A stretch of DNA of 64,000 bases from Ponticoccus litoralis. Its GTDB lineage: Bacteria > Pseudomonadota > Alphaproteobacteria > Rhodobacterales > Rhodobacteraceae. Positions 54,580 to 63,801 of the stretch are shown one piece after another. The position numbers and the translations under genes are program-made. The notes below the pieces were generated by a model. That model ran no database searches and was not told where the DNA came from. It saw only the letters and a program-made list of their open reading frames with translations. Positions within the stretch are counted from its first letter, which is position 1, and each line of letters opens with the position of its first letter. Location of the stretch: contig NZ_JBDNCH010000002.1 of the NCBI RefSeq assembly GCF_039769985.1, positions 372,001 through 436,000 of the forward strand. Direction: 5' to 3'.

Positions 54580-55590
54580 ATGGCCGACCCCGTTCTGACC
54601 TTTACCGAGCGCGGCATCTACTGCCCCGCGGGCGATTTCCACATCGACCCCTGGCGCCCCGTGGACCGGGCGCTGATCACCCATGGCCATGCCGATCACG
54701 CGCGGCCCGGCCACGGGCGCTATCTGGCCACCGAGGCGGCCCTGCCAGTCATGCGCCACCGGCTTGGCGCGATCGCGGTCGAGGGGATCCGCTATGGCGA
54801 TGTACGGCGGATCGGCGGGGCGGAGGTGTCCTTTCATCCGGCGGGCCATCTGCCCGGCTCAGCCCAGATCCGGGTCTCGGTGGGCGGCGTGGTCTGGGTG
54901 GTCTCGGGCGATTACAAGACCGCGCAGGACGGTTTCTGCGAGGCCTTCGAGCCGGTGCCCTGCCAGCATTTCGTGACCGAGTGCACCTTTGGCCTGCCGG
55001 TCTTCAACTGGCCCGATCAGGCCCGGGTGGCGCGCGAGATCAATGGCTGGTGGGCCGCCAATGCCGCCGAAGGGCGGTTTTCCCTGCTGGGCGCCTATTC
55101 GCTGGGCAAGGCGCAGCGGGTCCTGAGCCTGCTGGAGCCCGTCGCCCCGATCCTGACCCATGGCGCCGTCGAGGCCACCAACGCGGTCCTGCGCGATCAG
55201 GGCTACGTGCTGCCGCAGACCCTGCAAGTGACGCCCGACTTCGATCCCAAGACCCATGCGGGCGCGCTGGTACTGGCGCCGCCCTCGGCGCTTGGCAGCC
55301 CCCGGGCGCGGCGGTTCCGGCCATCGGCAACGGGTTTTGCCTCTGGCTGGATGATGCTGCGGGGCATACGGCGGCGGCGCGCCATGGACCGGGGCTTTGT
55401 GCTGTCGGATCACGCCGACTGGTCCGGCCTGCACGAGGCCATCGCCGCAACGGGCGCGGAAAACATATACACGACGCATGGTTACACGGATATCTTCGCG
55501 CGGCACCTGAGTGAAGAGGGCTATGCCGCGCAGGTGGTCCCGACGGAGTTCGGCGGTGAAGAGGACGACAGCGCGGAGGATGCCGCGTGA
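54580..55590 (+). CDS. Ligase-associated DNA exonuclease (metallo-beta-lactamase fold)
   Basis: A 336-residue nuclease of the metallo-beta-lactamase/beta-CASP type. The metal motif HxHxDH is in ITHGHADHARPG; a later DHADWSGL motif completes the active site. Members of this family are encoded beside ATP-dependent DNA ligases in bacteria. The stop overlaps the ligase ATG, a tight two-gene operon, suggesting end-processing before ligation in DNA repair. Confidence 0.92.
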   Translation: MADPVLTFTERGIYCPAGDFHIDPWRPVDRALITHGHADHARPGHGRYLATEAALPVMRHRLGAIAVEGIRYGDVRRIGGAEVSFHPAGHLPGSAQIRVSVGGVVWVVSGDYKTAQDGFCEAFEPVPCQHFVTECTFGLPVFNWPDQARVAREINGWWAANAAEGRFSLLGAYSLGKAQRVLSLLEPVAPILTHGAVEATNAVLRDQGYVLPQTLQVTPDFDPKTHAGALVLAPPSALGSPRARRFRPSATGFASGWMMLRGIRRRRAMDRGFVLSDHADWSGLHEAIAATGAENIYTTHGYTDIFARHLSEEGYAAQVVPTEFGGEEDDSAEDAA

Positions 55591-57179
55591 AACGCTTTGC
55601 CGCGCTGTTCAACGCCCTCGACCAGACGACGAAAACCTCTGTGAAGACGAGGGCCCTGGCCGAGTATTTCGAGCAGGCGCCGGAGGCGGACAGGCTGTGG
55701 TGCGTGGCGCTGTTTTCCGGGCGCCGCCCGCGCCGGGCCATCACCACCACGCAGCTGCGCGCCCTGGCGGCAGAGCGCGCGGGCCTGCCGCTGTGGCTGA
55801 TCGAGGACTGCCACCCCATCGTCGGCGACCTGGCCGAGACCATCGCCCTTGTCCTGCCCCCGCCGTCGCGCGCATCGGACCACAGTTTGTCCCATTGGAT
55901 CAACACCCTGCGCGGCCTGCATGACCTGCCGCAGGAGGCGCGGCGCGCACCGATCCTCGACGCCTGGGACCAGCTGGACGACAGCGGGCGGTTCCTGTTC
56001 AACAAGCTGATCACCGGCGGCTTTCGCATCGGCGTCAGCCGCAAGCTGATGACCCGCGCGCTGGCCATGGCGACCGGGCAGGACGAGCCGGTACTGGCGC
56101 ACAAGCTGATGGGCGGCTGGACGCCCGAGACGACCTCCTGGCACGCGCTGATCGAGGCCGAGGACCCGGAAGCCGACGAGAGTCGGCCCTATCCCTTCTG
56201 CCTTGCCTACCAGCTGGACACCGAACCCGGGCAGCTGGGGTCCCCGCGGGACTGGCAGGCCGAGTGGAAATGGGACGGCATTCGCGGCCAGCTGCTGCTG
56301 CGCGAGGCCGGGCACCACCTGTGGTCGCGCGGCGAGGAATTGATCACCGACCGCTTCCCCGAGTTCGCCCGCGCCGCGGATTTCCTGCCTGCCGGAACCG
56401 TTCTGGATGGTGAAATCGTGGCCTGGGACGGTGCCGCCCCGATGCCCTTCAACGCGCTGCAACCGCGCATCGGGCGCAAGACCGTGCCGAAAAAGCTGCT
56501 GAAAGAGGCGCCCGTGGTCCTGCTGGCCTATGACCTGCTGGAACACCGGGGCCGCGACCTGCGCGACCGACCCATGGCAGAGCGGCGCGCGTATCTGCAG
56601 GCGCTGCTGGCGCCGCTGCCCGAGGACGCGCCCATTCGCCTGTCCCCGGCTCTTGTCTTCGACGACTGGCAGGCCCCGGCGGCGACCCGCGCGACCGCCC
56701 GCGCCCAGCGCGCCGAGGGCCTGATGCTGAAGCGCAGGGACTCGCCCTACCTGTCGGGCCGCAAGAAGGGCGACTGGTGGAAGTGGAAGCTGGACCCGCT
56801 GACCGTGGACGCGGTGCTGATCTATGCGCAGCAGGGATCGGGGCGGCGCGCCACCCTGTTCACCGACTTCACCTTCGCGGTGCGCGACGGCAACGGGCTG
56901 GTGCCCTTCACCAAGGCATATTCCGGCCTGACCGACGAGGAATTCGCCCGGATCACCGCATGGGTGCGGCGCAACACGCTGCAACGCTTCGGCCCGGTGC
57001 GGCAGGTCAAGCCAGAGCATGTCTTCGAGATCGCCTTCGAGGGCATCCACGAAAGCCCGCGCCACAAGTCCGGCATCGCGCTGCGCTTTCCCCGCATGGC
57101 GCGCTGGCGTCACGACAAGGCGGTGGACGAGGCCAATACGCTGGACGACCTGCGCCAGATCCTGAGGCAATACGCCTGA
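55587..57179 (+). CDS. ATP-dependent DNA ligase (ligase-associated operon type)
   Basis: A 530-residue ligase. The adenylation lysine is in WKWDGIRGQ (motif I, KxDG), the motif IV glutamate in LDGEIVAWD, and motif V in RAEGLMLKRRDSPYLSGRKKGDWWKWK. Then comes the OB-fold C-terminus. It seals nicks with ATP. Usually a Lhr-like helicase forms part of this operon, but none is adjacent here. Confidence 0.95.
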   Translation: MKRFAALFNALDQTTKTSVKTRALAEYFEQAPEADRLWCVALFSGRRPRRAITTTQLRALAAERAGLPLWLIEDCHPIVGDLAETIALVLPPPSRASDHSLSHWINTLRGLHDLPQEARRAPILDAWDQLDDSGRFLFNKLITGGFRIGVSRKLMTRALAMATGQDEPVLAHKLMGGWTPETTSWHALIEAEDPEADESRPYPFCLAYQLDTEPGQLGSPRDWQAEWKWDGIRGQLLLREAGHHLWSRGEELITDRFPEFARAADFLPAGTVLDGEIVAWDGAAPMPFNALQPRIGRKTVPKKLLKEAPVVLLAYDLLEHRGRDLRDRPMAERRAYLQALLAPLPEDAPIRLSPALVFDDWQAPAATRATARAQRAEGLMLKRRDSPYLSGRKKGDWWKWKLDPLTVDAVLIYAQQGSGRRATLFTDFTFAVRDGNGLVPFTKAYSGLTDEEFARITAWVRRNTLQRFGPVRQVKPEHVFEIAFEGIHESPRHKSGIALRFPRMARWRHDKAVDEANTLDDLRQILRQYA

Positions 57180-57292
57180 GCGCCTTCCTGCCACAGCCCC
57201 GCGCCATCTGCGCGCTGTCCGGTTTTTCGGGCTAGGCAATGCTGCGGCTGCATGAAACCCTGTCGTCCGCACTTACGAAAGACCGGACCACC

Positions 57293-58164
57293 ATGACCCG
57301 CCGCCTGCCCTCACTTCTGCTTGCCCTCCTGGCCCCCGTCCCCGCCCTTGCGCAGGGGCTTTCCTTCGACGGCACCGTGGGCCTTGGGGCCACCGGCACC
57401 GAGGGCACGCGGGGCGTGGGCATGGTCGATGTCACCCTGACGGTGCCGCTGTCGCGCCGGATCCCGCTGAGCTTCGAGGCGGGCACCTACATGGTGGTGC
57501 TGGAGGGCAAGCGCCCGCATGAAACCTATGCCGCCTTCGCCTGGGACGACCGTTTCCGGATCGGCGTGGTGCGGCCCGCCTATGACAGCGTCCTGCCCTC
57601 GGTCTTCGAGCGCGCGGCGCCCTTCCTTGCCTACGAGCGGATCGAATACGCGCGATCCCATGCCACGGTCGAGGCGATGCGGGCGACCGCCGTGCCCTTC
57701 GGCATCTCGGCGCAGGGCACAGAGGGCGCGCTGCGCTGGATGGTCTCGGCCCACAAGGACGACAAGGGCGGCTTCGACGCGGCCTCTGTCGCGGCCTCCT
57801 ATCAGGGCACGGGCTGGCAGATCGCCGCGGCGGTCGAGGGCGTCTGGGAACACGGCGGGCCCGACCGGGTGGATGCCAAGCTGGGCGCGCGGGTCGCGCT
57901 TGGACCGCAGGTCGAGGCCGGCCTGACGCTGCTGTCGCCCGACGGCAACGACCGCGACGACGCGCTGGCCTTCGACATGACCTGGACCGCGACGGAGGCC
58001 CTGAGCCTCATGGCCTTCGGAGAGACCGTGCGCGGCGGCGGGGACGACGCCTGGGGCTGGCGGGAGAGTACCGCTTTCGGCCCCGGACCAGCGTGATCGT
58101 CGCGGGCACCGATGGCGATGCGGCGGGCGCAGCCTGGCACCTGACGCTGGCCCACCGCTTCTGA
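57293..58164 (+). CDS. Porin-like outer-membrane protein, frameshifted
   Basis: A signal peptide (MTRRLPSLLLALLAPVPALA) and a Gly-rich barrel protein with alternating hydrophobic/aromatic strands (VTLTVPLSRRIPLSFEAGTYMVV...). The raw frame ends in WGWREST..., but one extra base in a G4 run at 58053-58056 continues it as LAGEYRFRPRTSVIVAGTDGDAAGAAWHLTLAHRF, ending in Phe as barrel proteins do; corrected length 290 residues. ATG 57293 was chosen for the signal peptide. General outer-membrane channel or surface protein; ligand unknown. Confidence 0.75.
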
Positions 58165-58504
58165 CAGGGCACGACGGCCAGGCCGCCCGCTCTGCCACGG
58201 CGCGCCTGCGGGGACCGTTCCGGGGCGCTGGCGGGACCGTCGGCCTTCTGCCGCAGACCTGACGCCTTGCCTGGCCCAGCCTGTCCGGTCTCACGGGGCA
58301 GAGCCGGAAGGCGCGAGGCCCCGGGCCATCCATCCCGGGGCAAGCGGCGCGTCCGACAGGGCGGCCTTGCGCGCCGGGGCCACGCCCACCCGGCGCCGCA
58401 CGCCCCCCTCTTTCTGCGGGAACCGGGCCAAAAGTATCGGCCCCGCGCTTGCCCTGCCCGCCCTGCGGCCCCTATGTCAGGGGAAACGACAGAAAGAGGC
58501 CGAC
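58165..58504. other. Gap before pepF
   Basis: About 340 GC-rich bases without a supported gene. The long open frame running through it into pepF is GC-driven; no clear promoter or repeat found by eye. Confidence 0.45.
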
Positions 58505-60325
58505 ATGCGCTATACTCCGACCCTCACCCGCGACGCCAATGCCTCTGCCGGGGGCAAGAACCTCGGCGACCTGCCGGAATGGGACCTGAGCGACCTCTAC
58601 ACCGCGCCCGACGCGCCGGAACTGAAGCGCGATCTCGACTGGCTCGAAGACGCCTGCCGCAGCTTCGCCGCCGACTACGAGGGCAAGCTGGACAGCCTGA
58701 GCGCGGGCGAATTCCTGACGCTGGTGCAGCGCAACGAGAAGATCGGTGCCATCGCGGGCCGCATCATGTCCTTCGCGGGCCTGCGCTATTACCAGATGAC
58801 CATGGATGCCGAGCGCGCCAAGTTCCTCTCCGACTGCCAGGAAAAGATCACCAATTACACCACGCCGCTGGTCTTCTTCTCGCTGGAGATCAACCGCCTG
58901 CCCGAAGACCACTACGCCGACCTCTTCGCCGCCAATGACGAGCTGGCCCGCTACAAGCCCGCCTTCGACCGCCAGCGCGCGATGAAGCCCTACCAGCTGT
59001 CCGACGAGCTGGAGAAGTTCCTGCACGACCTCGGCGTCGTCGGTGACGCATGGGAGCGGCTGTTCGACGAGACCATCGCCGGGCTGACCTTCGAGGTCGA
59101 CGGCGAAGAGCTGAACATCGAGTCGACGCTGAACTTCCTGACAGAGCAGGACCGTAGCAAGCGCGAGGCCGCCGCGCGCGAACTGGCCCGCGTCTTTGCC
59201 GCCAACATCCGCACCTTCGCCCGCGTCCACAACACGCAGGCGAAAGAGAAGGAAGTGCTGGACCGCTGGCGCGGCATGCCCTCGCCGCAGATGGGCCGCC
59301 ACCTGTCCAACGACGTGGAACCCGAGGTCGTCGAGGCCCTGCGCAACGCGGTGGTCAAGGCCTACCCGCGCCTCTCGCACCGCTACTACGAGCTGAAGCG
59401 CAAGTGGCTGGGTCTCGACCGCATGCAGGTCTGGGACCGCAACGCGCCGCTGCCGATGGAAGTCACCCGCACGGTGTCCTGGGACGAGGCCCGCGAGACG
59501 GTGATGAACGCCTATTCCGCCTTCGACCCGCGCATGGGCGAGCTGGCCCAGCCCTTCTTCGACAAGGGCTGGATCGACGCCCCGGTGAAGCCCGGCAAGG
59601 CCCCCGGCGCCTTCGCCCACCCCACGGTCACCGACGTGCACCCCTACGTGATGCTGAACTATCTCGGCAAACCGCGCGACGTGATGACGCTGGCGCATGA
59701 GCTGGGCCACGGCGTCCACCAGGTGCTGGCCGCCGGTCAGGGCGAGATGCTGTCCTCCACCCCGCTGACGCTGGCCGAGACGGCGAGCGTTTTCGGCGAG
59801 ATGCTGACCTTCCAGCGCATGCTGGAGAACGCCAAGGACGACAAGGAGCGCAAGGTCCTTCTGGCGGGCAAGGTCGAGGACATGATCAACACGGTCGTGC
59901 GCCAGATCGCCTTCTACGACTTCGAGTGCAAGCTGCACGACGCCCGGCGAGGCGGCGAGCTGACGCCCGACGACATCAACGCGCTGTGGATGTCGGTGCA
60001 GGCGGAAAGCCTGGGCGAGGCCTTCGACTTCATGGAAGGCTACGAGACCTTCTGGGCCTATATCCCGCACTTCGTGCACTCGCCCTTCTACGTCTACGCC
60101 TATGCCTTCGGCGACGGTTTGGTGAACGCCCTCTACGCCGCCTATCAGGAAAGCCCCGAAGGCTTTCAGGACAAGTACTTCGACATGCTGAAGGCGGGCG
60201 GGTCGAAGCACCACAAGGCGCTTCTGGAACCCTTCGGGCTGGACGCGACCGACCCGACCTTCTGGGACAAGGGCCTGTCGATGATCGAAGGCTTCATCGA
60301 CCAGCTGGAAGCCATGGAGGAGTGA
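58505..60325 (+). CDS. pepF: Oligoendopeptidase F, M3 family
   Basis: A 606-residue zinc peptidase. The zinc/catalytic motif is LAHELGHGVHQ, and the third zinc ligand Glu follows in TASVFGEM. N-terminal helices and the helical catalytic lobe match PepF. AGAAAGAGG precedes the ATG at 58505. It cleaves short peptides in the cytoplasm and likely recycles peptides. Confidence 0.94.
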   Translation: MRYTPTLTRDANASAGGKNLGDLPEWDLSDLYTAPDAPELKRDLDWLEDACRSFAADYEGKLDSLSAGEFLTLVQRNEKIGAIAGRIMSFAGLRYYQMTMDAERAKFLSDCQEKITNYTTPLVFFSLEINRLPEDHYADLFAANDELARYKPAFDRQRAMKPYQLSDELEKFLHDLGVVGDAWERLFDETIAGLTFEVDGEELNIESTLNFLTEQDRSKREAAARELARVFAANIRTFARVHNTQAKEKEVLDRWRGMPSPQMGRHLSNDVEPEVVEALRNAVVKAYPRLSHRYYELKRKWLGLDRMQVWDRNAPLPMEVTRTVSWDEARETVMNAYSAFDPRMGELAQPFFDKGWIDAPVKPGKAPGAFAHPTVTDVHPYVMLNYLGKPRDVMTLAHELGHGVHQVLAAGQGEMLSSTPLTLAETASVFGEMLTFQRMLENAKDDKERKVLLAGKVEDMINTVVRQIAFYDFECKLHDARRGGELTPDDINALWMSVQAESLGEAFDFMEGYETFWAYIPHFVHSPFYVYAYAFGDGLVNALYAAYQESPEGFQDKYFDMLKAGGSKHHKALLEPFGLDATDPTFWDKGLSMIEGFIDQLEAMEE

Positions 60326-60780
60326 GCAGCCCGCTCACCCTTGCGCGGATCCTCGAAGCGGCGGAGCGTGTCAGACGCTCCCCGCGCTACTACAATATCG
60401 TGAAGTACACCCGTCGCCTCGCGGTGCTGGAGGTGGAGGGAGAGCTCGAATTCGTATCCGCCGGTTTCCTGACAGCGGAACTCGACACGCCCGGGTACGC
60501 CGAGAGGCATAAGAAGCACAGCCCCGGGCAGGAGGGGCCGCTCCTCACCCGGGAAAGCGACCTTCTGGCTGCTGGTCTACGAGAGATCGACCCCGACCAC
60601 CCCGACTTTCCCGAGTGGCTCGACACATATCTTTCCGAGACCGCGGCCCGGTTCAGGCTTGACGCCAAATGGCGCCGCACCCGCGTTCACCAAGGCCGGG
60701 ATCGGGACTTCGTCTTCTTCGTTCCGGCCTGTTCTTTGCGTAGGGTCCGGACCGCCCCCGGTCACTCCTGCCTCTGCCCC
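60322..60780 (+). CDS. Hypothetical protein downstream of pepF, end uncertain
   Basis: From a GTG at 60322 that overlaps the pepF stop the frame reads LTLARILEAAERVRRSPRYYNIVKYTRRLAVLEVEGELEF and on to FPEWLDTYLSETAARFRLDAKWRRTRVHQGRDRDFVFF, a plausible globular sequence. Codon use differs from its neighbours (AGA, AGG, CTA and CGA codons). The frame remains open to 61272 and thus runs antisense through the next gene, so its true end, probably near 60740-60780, may be hidden by another indel. Not recognised; coupling to pepF is the only context clue. Confidence 0.4.
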
Positions 60781-61308
60781 CTACTCCATCGCCAGCCGCG
60801 TCTCGACCACGCCCAGAATCTCGACACAGGTGGCGGGGTCGACCGCCGAGGACAGGCTTGGCTTGCGGCAAAGCTCACCCGTAAAAGCCAGTTCGACCTC
60901 GCCCATGCTGCCGTGGATATCGAAGCGGACAATCTCGACCTGCGCCGGACGGGACGCCCCCACGCTGGTCCAGTACGGCCCGCCCAGCCCCTCGGGTGTA
61001 TGCAGGATATCGACCGAAAGCGGCTCTGCCCCGGGACTGTACCAGCCGGCGAAGCGGACCGTGACCGCCATACCGTCGGCGCCCGCGAACCGCGGCGCGT
61101 CATAGCCCTGGATCTGCAACTCGGCGAGCCATTGGCTCTGCCGAAACCCTGCCGTGACGATCCGCCCGCCCGGCCTGTCGAGGGCATGGATGCGCCATTC
61201 ATGCGGGACGCCGTCCAGCCGTGCGGTCATCACGCCCAGTTCCTCGGCCCCGCCCGGGGAAGCGACCGCTGAAATCACCAAGGCGATACAGTCGAACCGC
61301 CGCGCCAT
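60781..61308 (-). CDS. Hypothetical secreted protein
   Basis: A 175-residue protein with an N-terminal hydrophobic stretch (FDCIALVISAVASPGGA, possible signal peptide) and a beta-rich body (MTARLDGVPHEWRIHALDRPGG...VTVRFAGWYSPGAEPLSV...GEVELAFTGELC). Three late Cys residues may pair. Family not recognised; it stands alone and is convergent with the gene after pepF. Confidence 0.65.
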   Translation of the reverse strand: MARRFDCIALVISAVASPGGAEELGVMTARLDGVPHEWRIHALDRPGGRIVTAGFRQSQWLAELQIQGYDAPRFAGADGMAVTVRFAGWYSPGAEPLSVDILHTPEGLGGPYWTSVGASRPAQVEIVRFDIHGSMGEVELAFTGELCRKPSLSSAVDPATCVEILGVVETRLAME

Positions 61309-61470
61309 TCCGCACCTCCCCGTCAGGGCCGAAAGGGGCTCCGGGCATCTGCGCCGCCTCGCTCGAACCGCAGGTTACGCCGCGCCGGTCCTCCGGCTTT
61401 ACAGGCATCACGCCTCATCGGGTCCGTACCGTCAATATCCCAAACCGGGGCAAGGGGCCCCCGACACCGC

Positions 61471-62145
61471 TTATTCCTGACGCAGCCGCCTCAGGACACC
61501 GGCGCGCACCGCCTCGGGGTGGATGATGCCCAGTTGCGCCGGGATCTTCGGCAGCCCCAGCACCCGGGCAATGGCAAAGCGGTTGCGCCCGCCGCCAGAG
61601 CGCAGCACCTCGCCGTCCCGGGCGATGTGGACATAGATGCCGTCGTATTCGCGCCGCAGGTGTCCGGGCAATTCGCTGCGCGGGCGCAGCCTGCCGGTCC
61701 TCTGCGCCTCTTCATAGACCCGGTCGAGATCCTCGTAGCGGGCCATGATCTCTTCCAGCGTGCGGGCGCCCTCGGAAATCCCCTTCTCGGCGATCTTTTC
61801 CAGATGATAGTCCACGATCCCGGTTTCCGCCCAGCTCATCCCCCGGACAAAGTGATCGTGGATGACCCGGGCCGCCCGCGTTTCGGGCAGCGGTGCGCGC
61901 GACAGATCCCAATCCCCGCCGCGCACCATGCCGCTGTGCCTGCGCCGGAACATGGACTTGCCCACGGTGCCGTCCGTCACATGGATATAGCGCACATCGC
62001 AGGGCGCCACGTAGATCCGCTCGTCGCTGCGCGGCGCCCCCGGACCAAAGCGCGCCCGGTTCCAGACGTCGCGCAAGACCTTCTGCGGCACACCGGCGGC
62101 AAGCCTGCGCCCTAGCGTCGTTCTGGGTTGATCCGGGTGGGGCAT
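61471..62145 (-). CDS. ParB-nuclease-like domain protein
   Basis: A 224-residue protein. The segment RSGGGRNRFAIARVLGLPKIPAQLGIIHPEAV resembles the ParB/Srx-like core (G-x-x-R-...-A-x-x-L-G-x-x-x-I-P), here near the C-terminus. I start at ATG 62145; a longer in-frame start at 62268 is less plausible (Pro/Gly/Arg-rich extension). Function unknown; proteins with this fold range from partition factors to nucleases. Confidence 0.6.
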   Translation of the reverse strand: MPHPDQPRTTLGRRLAAGVPQKVLRDVWNRARFGPGAPRSDERIYVAPCDVRYIHVTDGTVGKSMFRRRHSGMVRGGDWDLSRAPLPETRAARVIHDHFVRGMSWAETGIVDYHLEKIAEKGISEGARTLEEIMARYEDLDRVYEEAQRTGRLRPRSELPGHLRREYDGIYVHIARDGEVLRSGGGRNRFAIARVLGLPKIPAQLGIIHPEAVRAGVLRRLRQE

Positions 62146-62322
62146 GGCACTTCTTCGATCAGGGAGGCGGGGCGGCACTCCGGCCCCGGGCGTCTCGGGC
62201 CAAGGATCAAATCCGCAGCGGCCTGTCAACGCCATGGGGGCCTGCCCCTGCGCCGCAGGGGCCAGCACCCCGAAGGCCTGAACGGGCCAGACAGGCGCCC
62301 CTGCGCGCCCCCGCGCAAGGCC

Positions 62323-62592
62323 TTACTTCAGCTGGCTGTCCTTCGATCCGCGCCGATTGAAGCCCGCCTTCGCGCGGAACACCCCGTCACGCTCGGAGGC
62401 GCAGTCGACGCATAGCTTTACCCCCGGCAGCGCCACACGCCGCTTCTCGGGGATTTCCTCGCCGCATTCGGCGCATTCGCGGAAGCTTTCGCCCGAAGGC
62501 CCCCTGCGCGCCTTCATGCGCTCCAGCTCCTCGGCAATCGAGGCCTCGATCTGTTCGCTGACCGCGCCGTCGCGGCTCCATCCGCCTGCCAT
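62323..62592 (-). CDS. DksA/TraR-family C4 zinc-finger protein
   Basis: An 89-residue protein with four zinc-ligand cysteines, C40-x2-C43 and C61-x2-C64, in ECAECGEEIPEKRRVALPGVKLCVDC. Members bind RNA polymerase secondary channel or act as stress regulators. AGGAGGG gives a strong ribosome site before ATG 62592. Confidence 0.85.
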   Translation of the reverse strand: MAGGWSRDGAVSEQIEASIAEELERMKARRGPSGESFRECAECGEEIPEKRRVALPGVKLCVDCASERDGVFRAKAGFNRRGSKDSQLK

Positions 62593-62680
62593 GGCCAAAC
62601 CCTCCTTTTCCGTCACCATACGACACTTTGAAACCAAAACGCAGAATGCCACGTATCCGTCTCAAAGAAAGGTCCGATCC

Positions 62681-63193
62681 ATGCTGCGCATCCTGCTTCT
62701 TACCCTTCCGCTGGCCACCGCGATCCAGGCCGCGGAACCCTTTACCTTCACCAGCATCGACGGCGGCACGCTGGACCTCGCAGAGTGGCAGGGCCAGCCG
62801 GTGCTGGTGGTCAACACCGCCTCGCGCTGCGGTTTCACTCCGCAATACGATGGGTTGCAGACGCTTTATGACAGGTATCGCGACCGGGGCCTTGTGGTCC
62901 TTGCGGTGCCCTCGGACGATTTCCGGCAGGAACTCGACAGTGCCGAGGCGGTGAAGGACTACTGCGAGACGACCTTCGGCCTGACCCTGCCGATGACCGA
63001 TATCACCCATGTCCGGGGCAGCGAGGCGCATCCCTTCTACGCCTGGGTCCGGCAGACCGAAGGCTTCGAACCCGCGTGGAATTTCAACAAGATCCTCATC
63101 GGCCCCGACGGCGCGGTGCTTGCGACATGGGGCGCGACGACGCGGCCCCTGTCATCCGCCGTCACCGGCGCGGTGGAGGCCGCGCTGGACTAG
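62681..63193 (+). CDS. Glutathione peroxidase-like thiol peroxidase, periplasmic
   Basis: A 170-residue GPx family protein with a signal peptide (about residues 1-18, MLRILLLTLPLATAIQAA). The peroxidatic cysteine is C50 in VVNTASRCGFTPQY, and the tetrad Trp/Asn appear in AWNFNKIL. Reduces hydrogen or lipid peroxides; the electron donor is unknown. Confidence 0.9.
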   Translation: MLRILLLTLPLATAIQAAEPFTFTSIDGGTLDLAEWQGQPVLVVNTASRCGFTPQYDGLQTLYDRYRDRGLVVLAVPSDDFRQELDSAEAVKDYCETTFGLTLPMTDITHVRGSEAHPFYAWVRQTEGFEPAWNFNKILIGPDGAVLATWGATTRPLSSAVTGAVEAALD

Positions 63194-63270
63194 GGGCATG
63201 GCTAGCGGATGGGCCGATGGCCCTCTCCGGCAGAAGAGGGGCACGGGGCGCGCAGCCGCCAGACGCGGCC

Positions 63271-63507
63271 TCAGGCCTTCAGCAGCGCATAAAGCTGGTC
63301 CTTCAGCCCGGCCCGCTCTTTCCGCAGGGCCTCTTCGGCGAGATCGTCCATCGGCTCGACCCGGGTTTCGGCGCGGTGGATGCGGCGGTTGACCGCGTGA
63401 TACGTCTCGGACAGCCGCGCGAAATGCGCATCGGTCTGCTTCAGGGCGCTCATCCGGGCGGCGTGCTCGGGGAATTCCTCGGCCAGTTCATGCGGCACAT
63501 GCGACAT
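63271..63507 (-). CDS. DUF465/YdcH family small protein
   Basis: A 78-residue, helical protein (HAVNRRIHRAETRVEPMDDLAEEALRKERAGLKDQLYALL), a YdcH/SlyX-like coiled-coil consensus. AAAGGAGAC precedes ATG 63507. Function in the family is not settled. Confidence 0.85.
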   Translation of the reverse strand: MSHVPHELAEEFPEHAARMSALKQTDAHFARLSETYHAVNRRIHRAETRVEPMDDLAEEALRKERAGLKDQLYALLKA

Positions 63508-63801
63508 TGCGGGTCTCCTTTGGTTCCTCTGTCGAAGGCACCCTGACAGAGCCCGGGACGCCGCACCTTGACCCGCATCAAACCCGCAGCCATGCGGGCG
63601 CACGCGCGCCCATCGCGCGACGGAAAAGAGACGCAACCGGCGCGCGCCACACCCGTCCGGTCACCCCCGAGGCGCGGCGCTTTCTGCCTCGGGCCTCGAC
63701 CGGCAAGCACCGAAGACCCGGCAGAGGAACACCGCCCGGCCCTGCCCGCCGCGATCTCTTCAACCCGGCATGACAGGGCAATGACAGCTAGCCCGCAGCC
63801 C
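63508..63801. other. Short gap before betA
   Basis: About 294 bases between the DUF465 gene and the betA 3' end. Open frames here are Arg/Pro-rich and unsupported. Confidence 0.4.
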
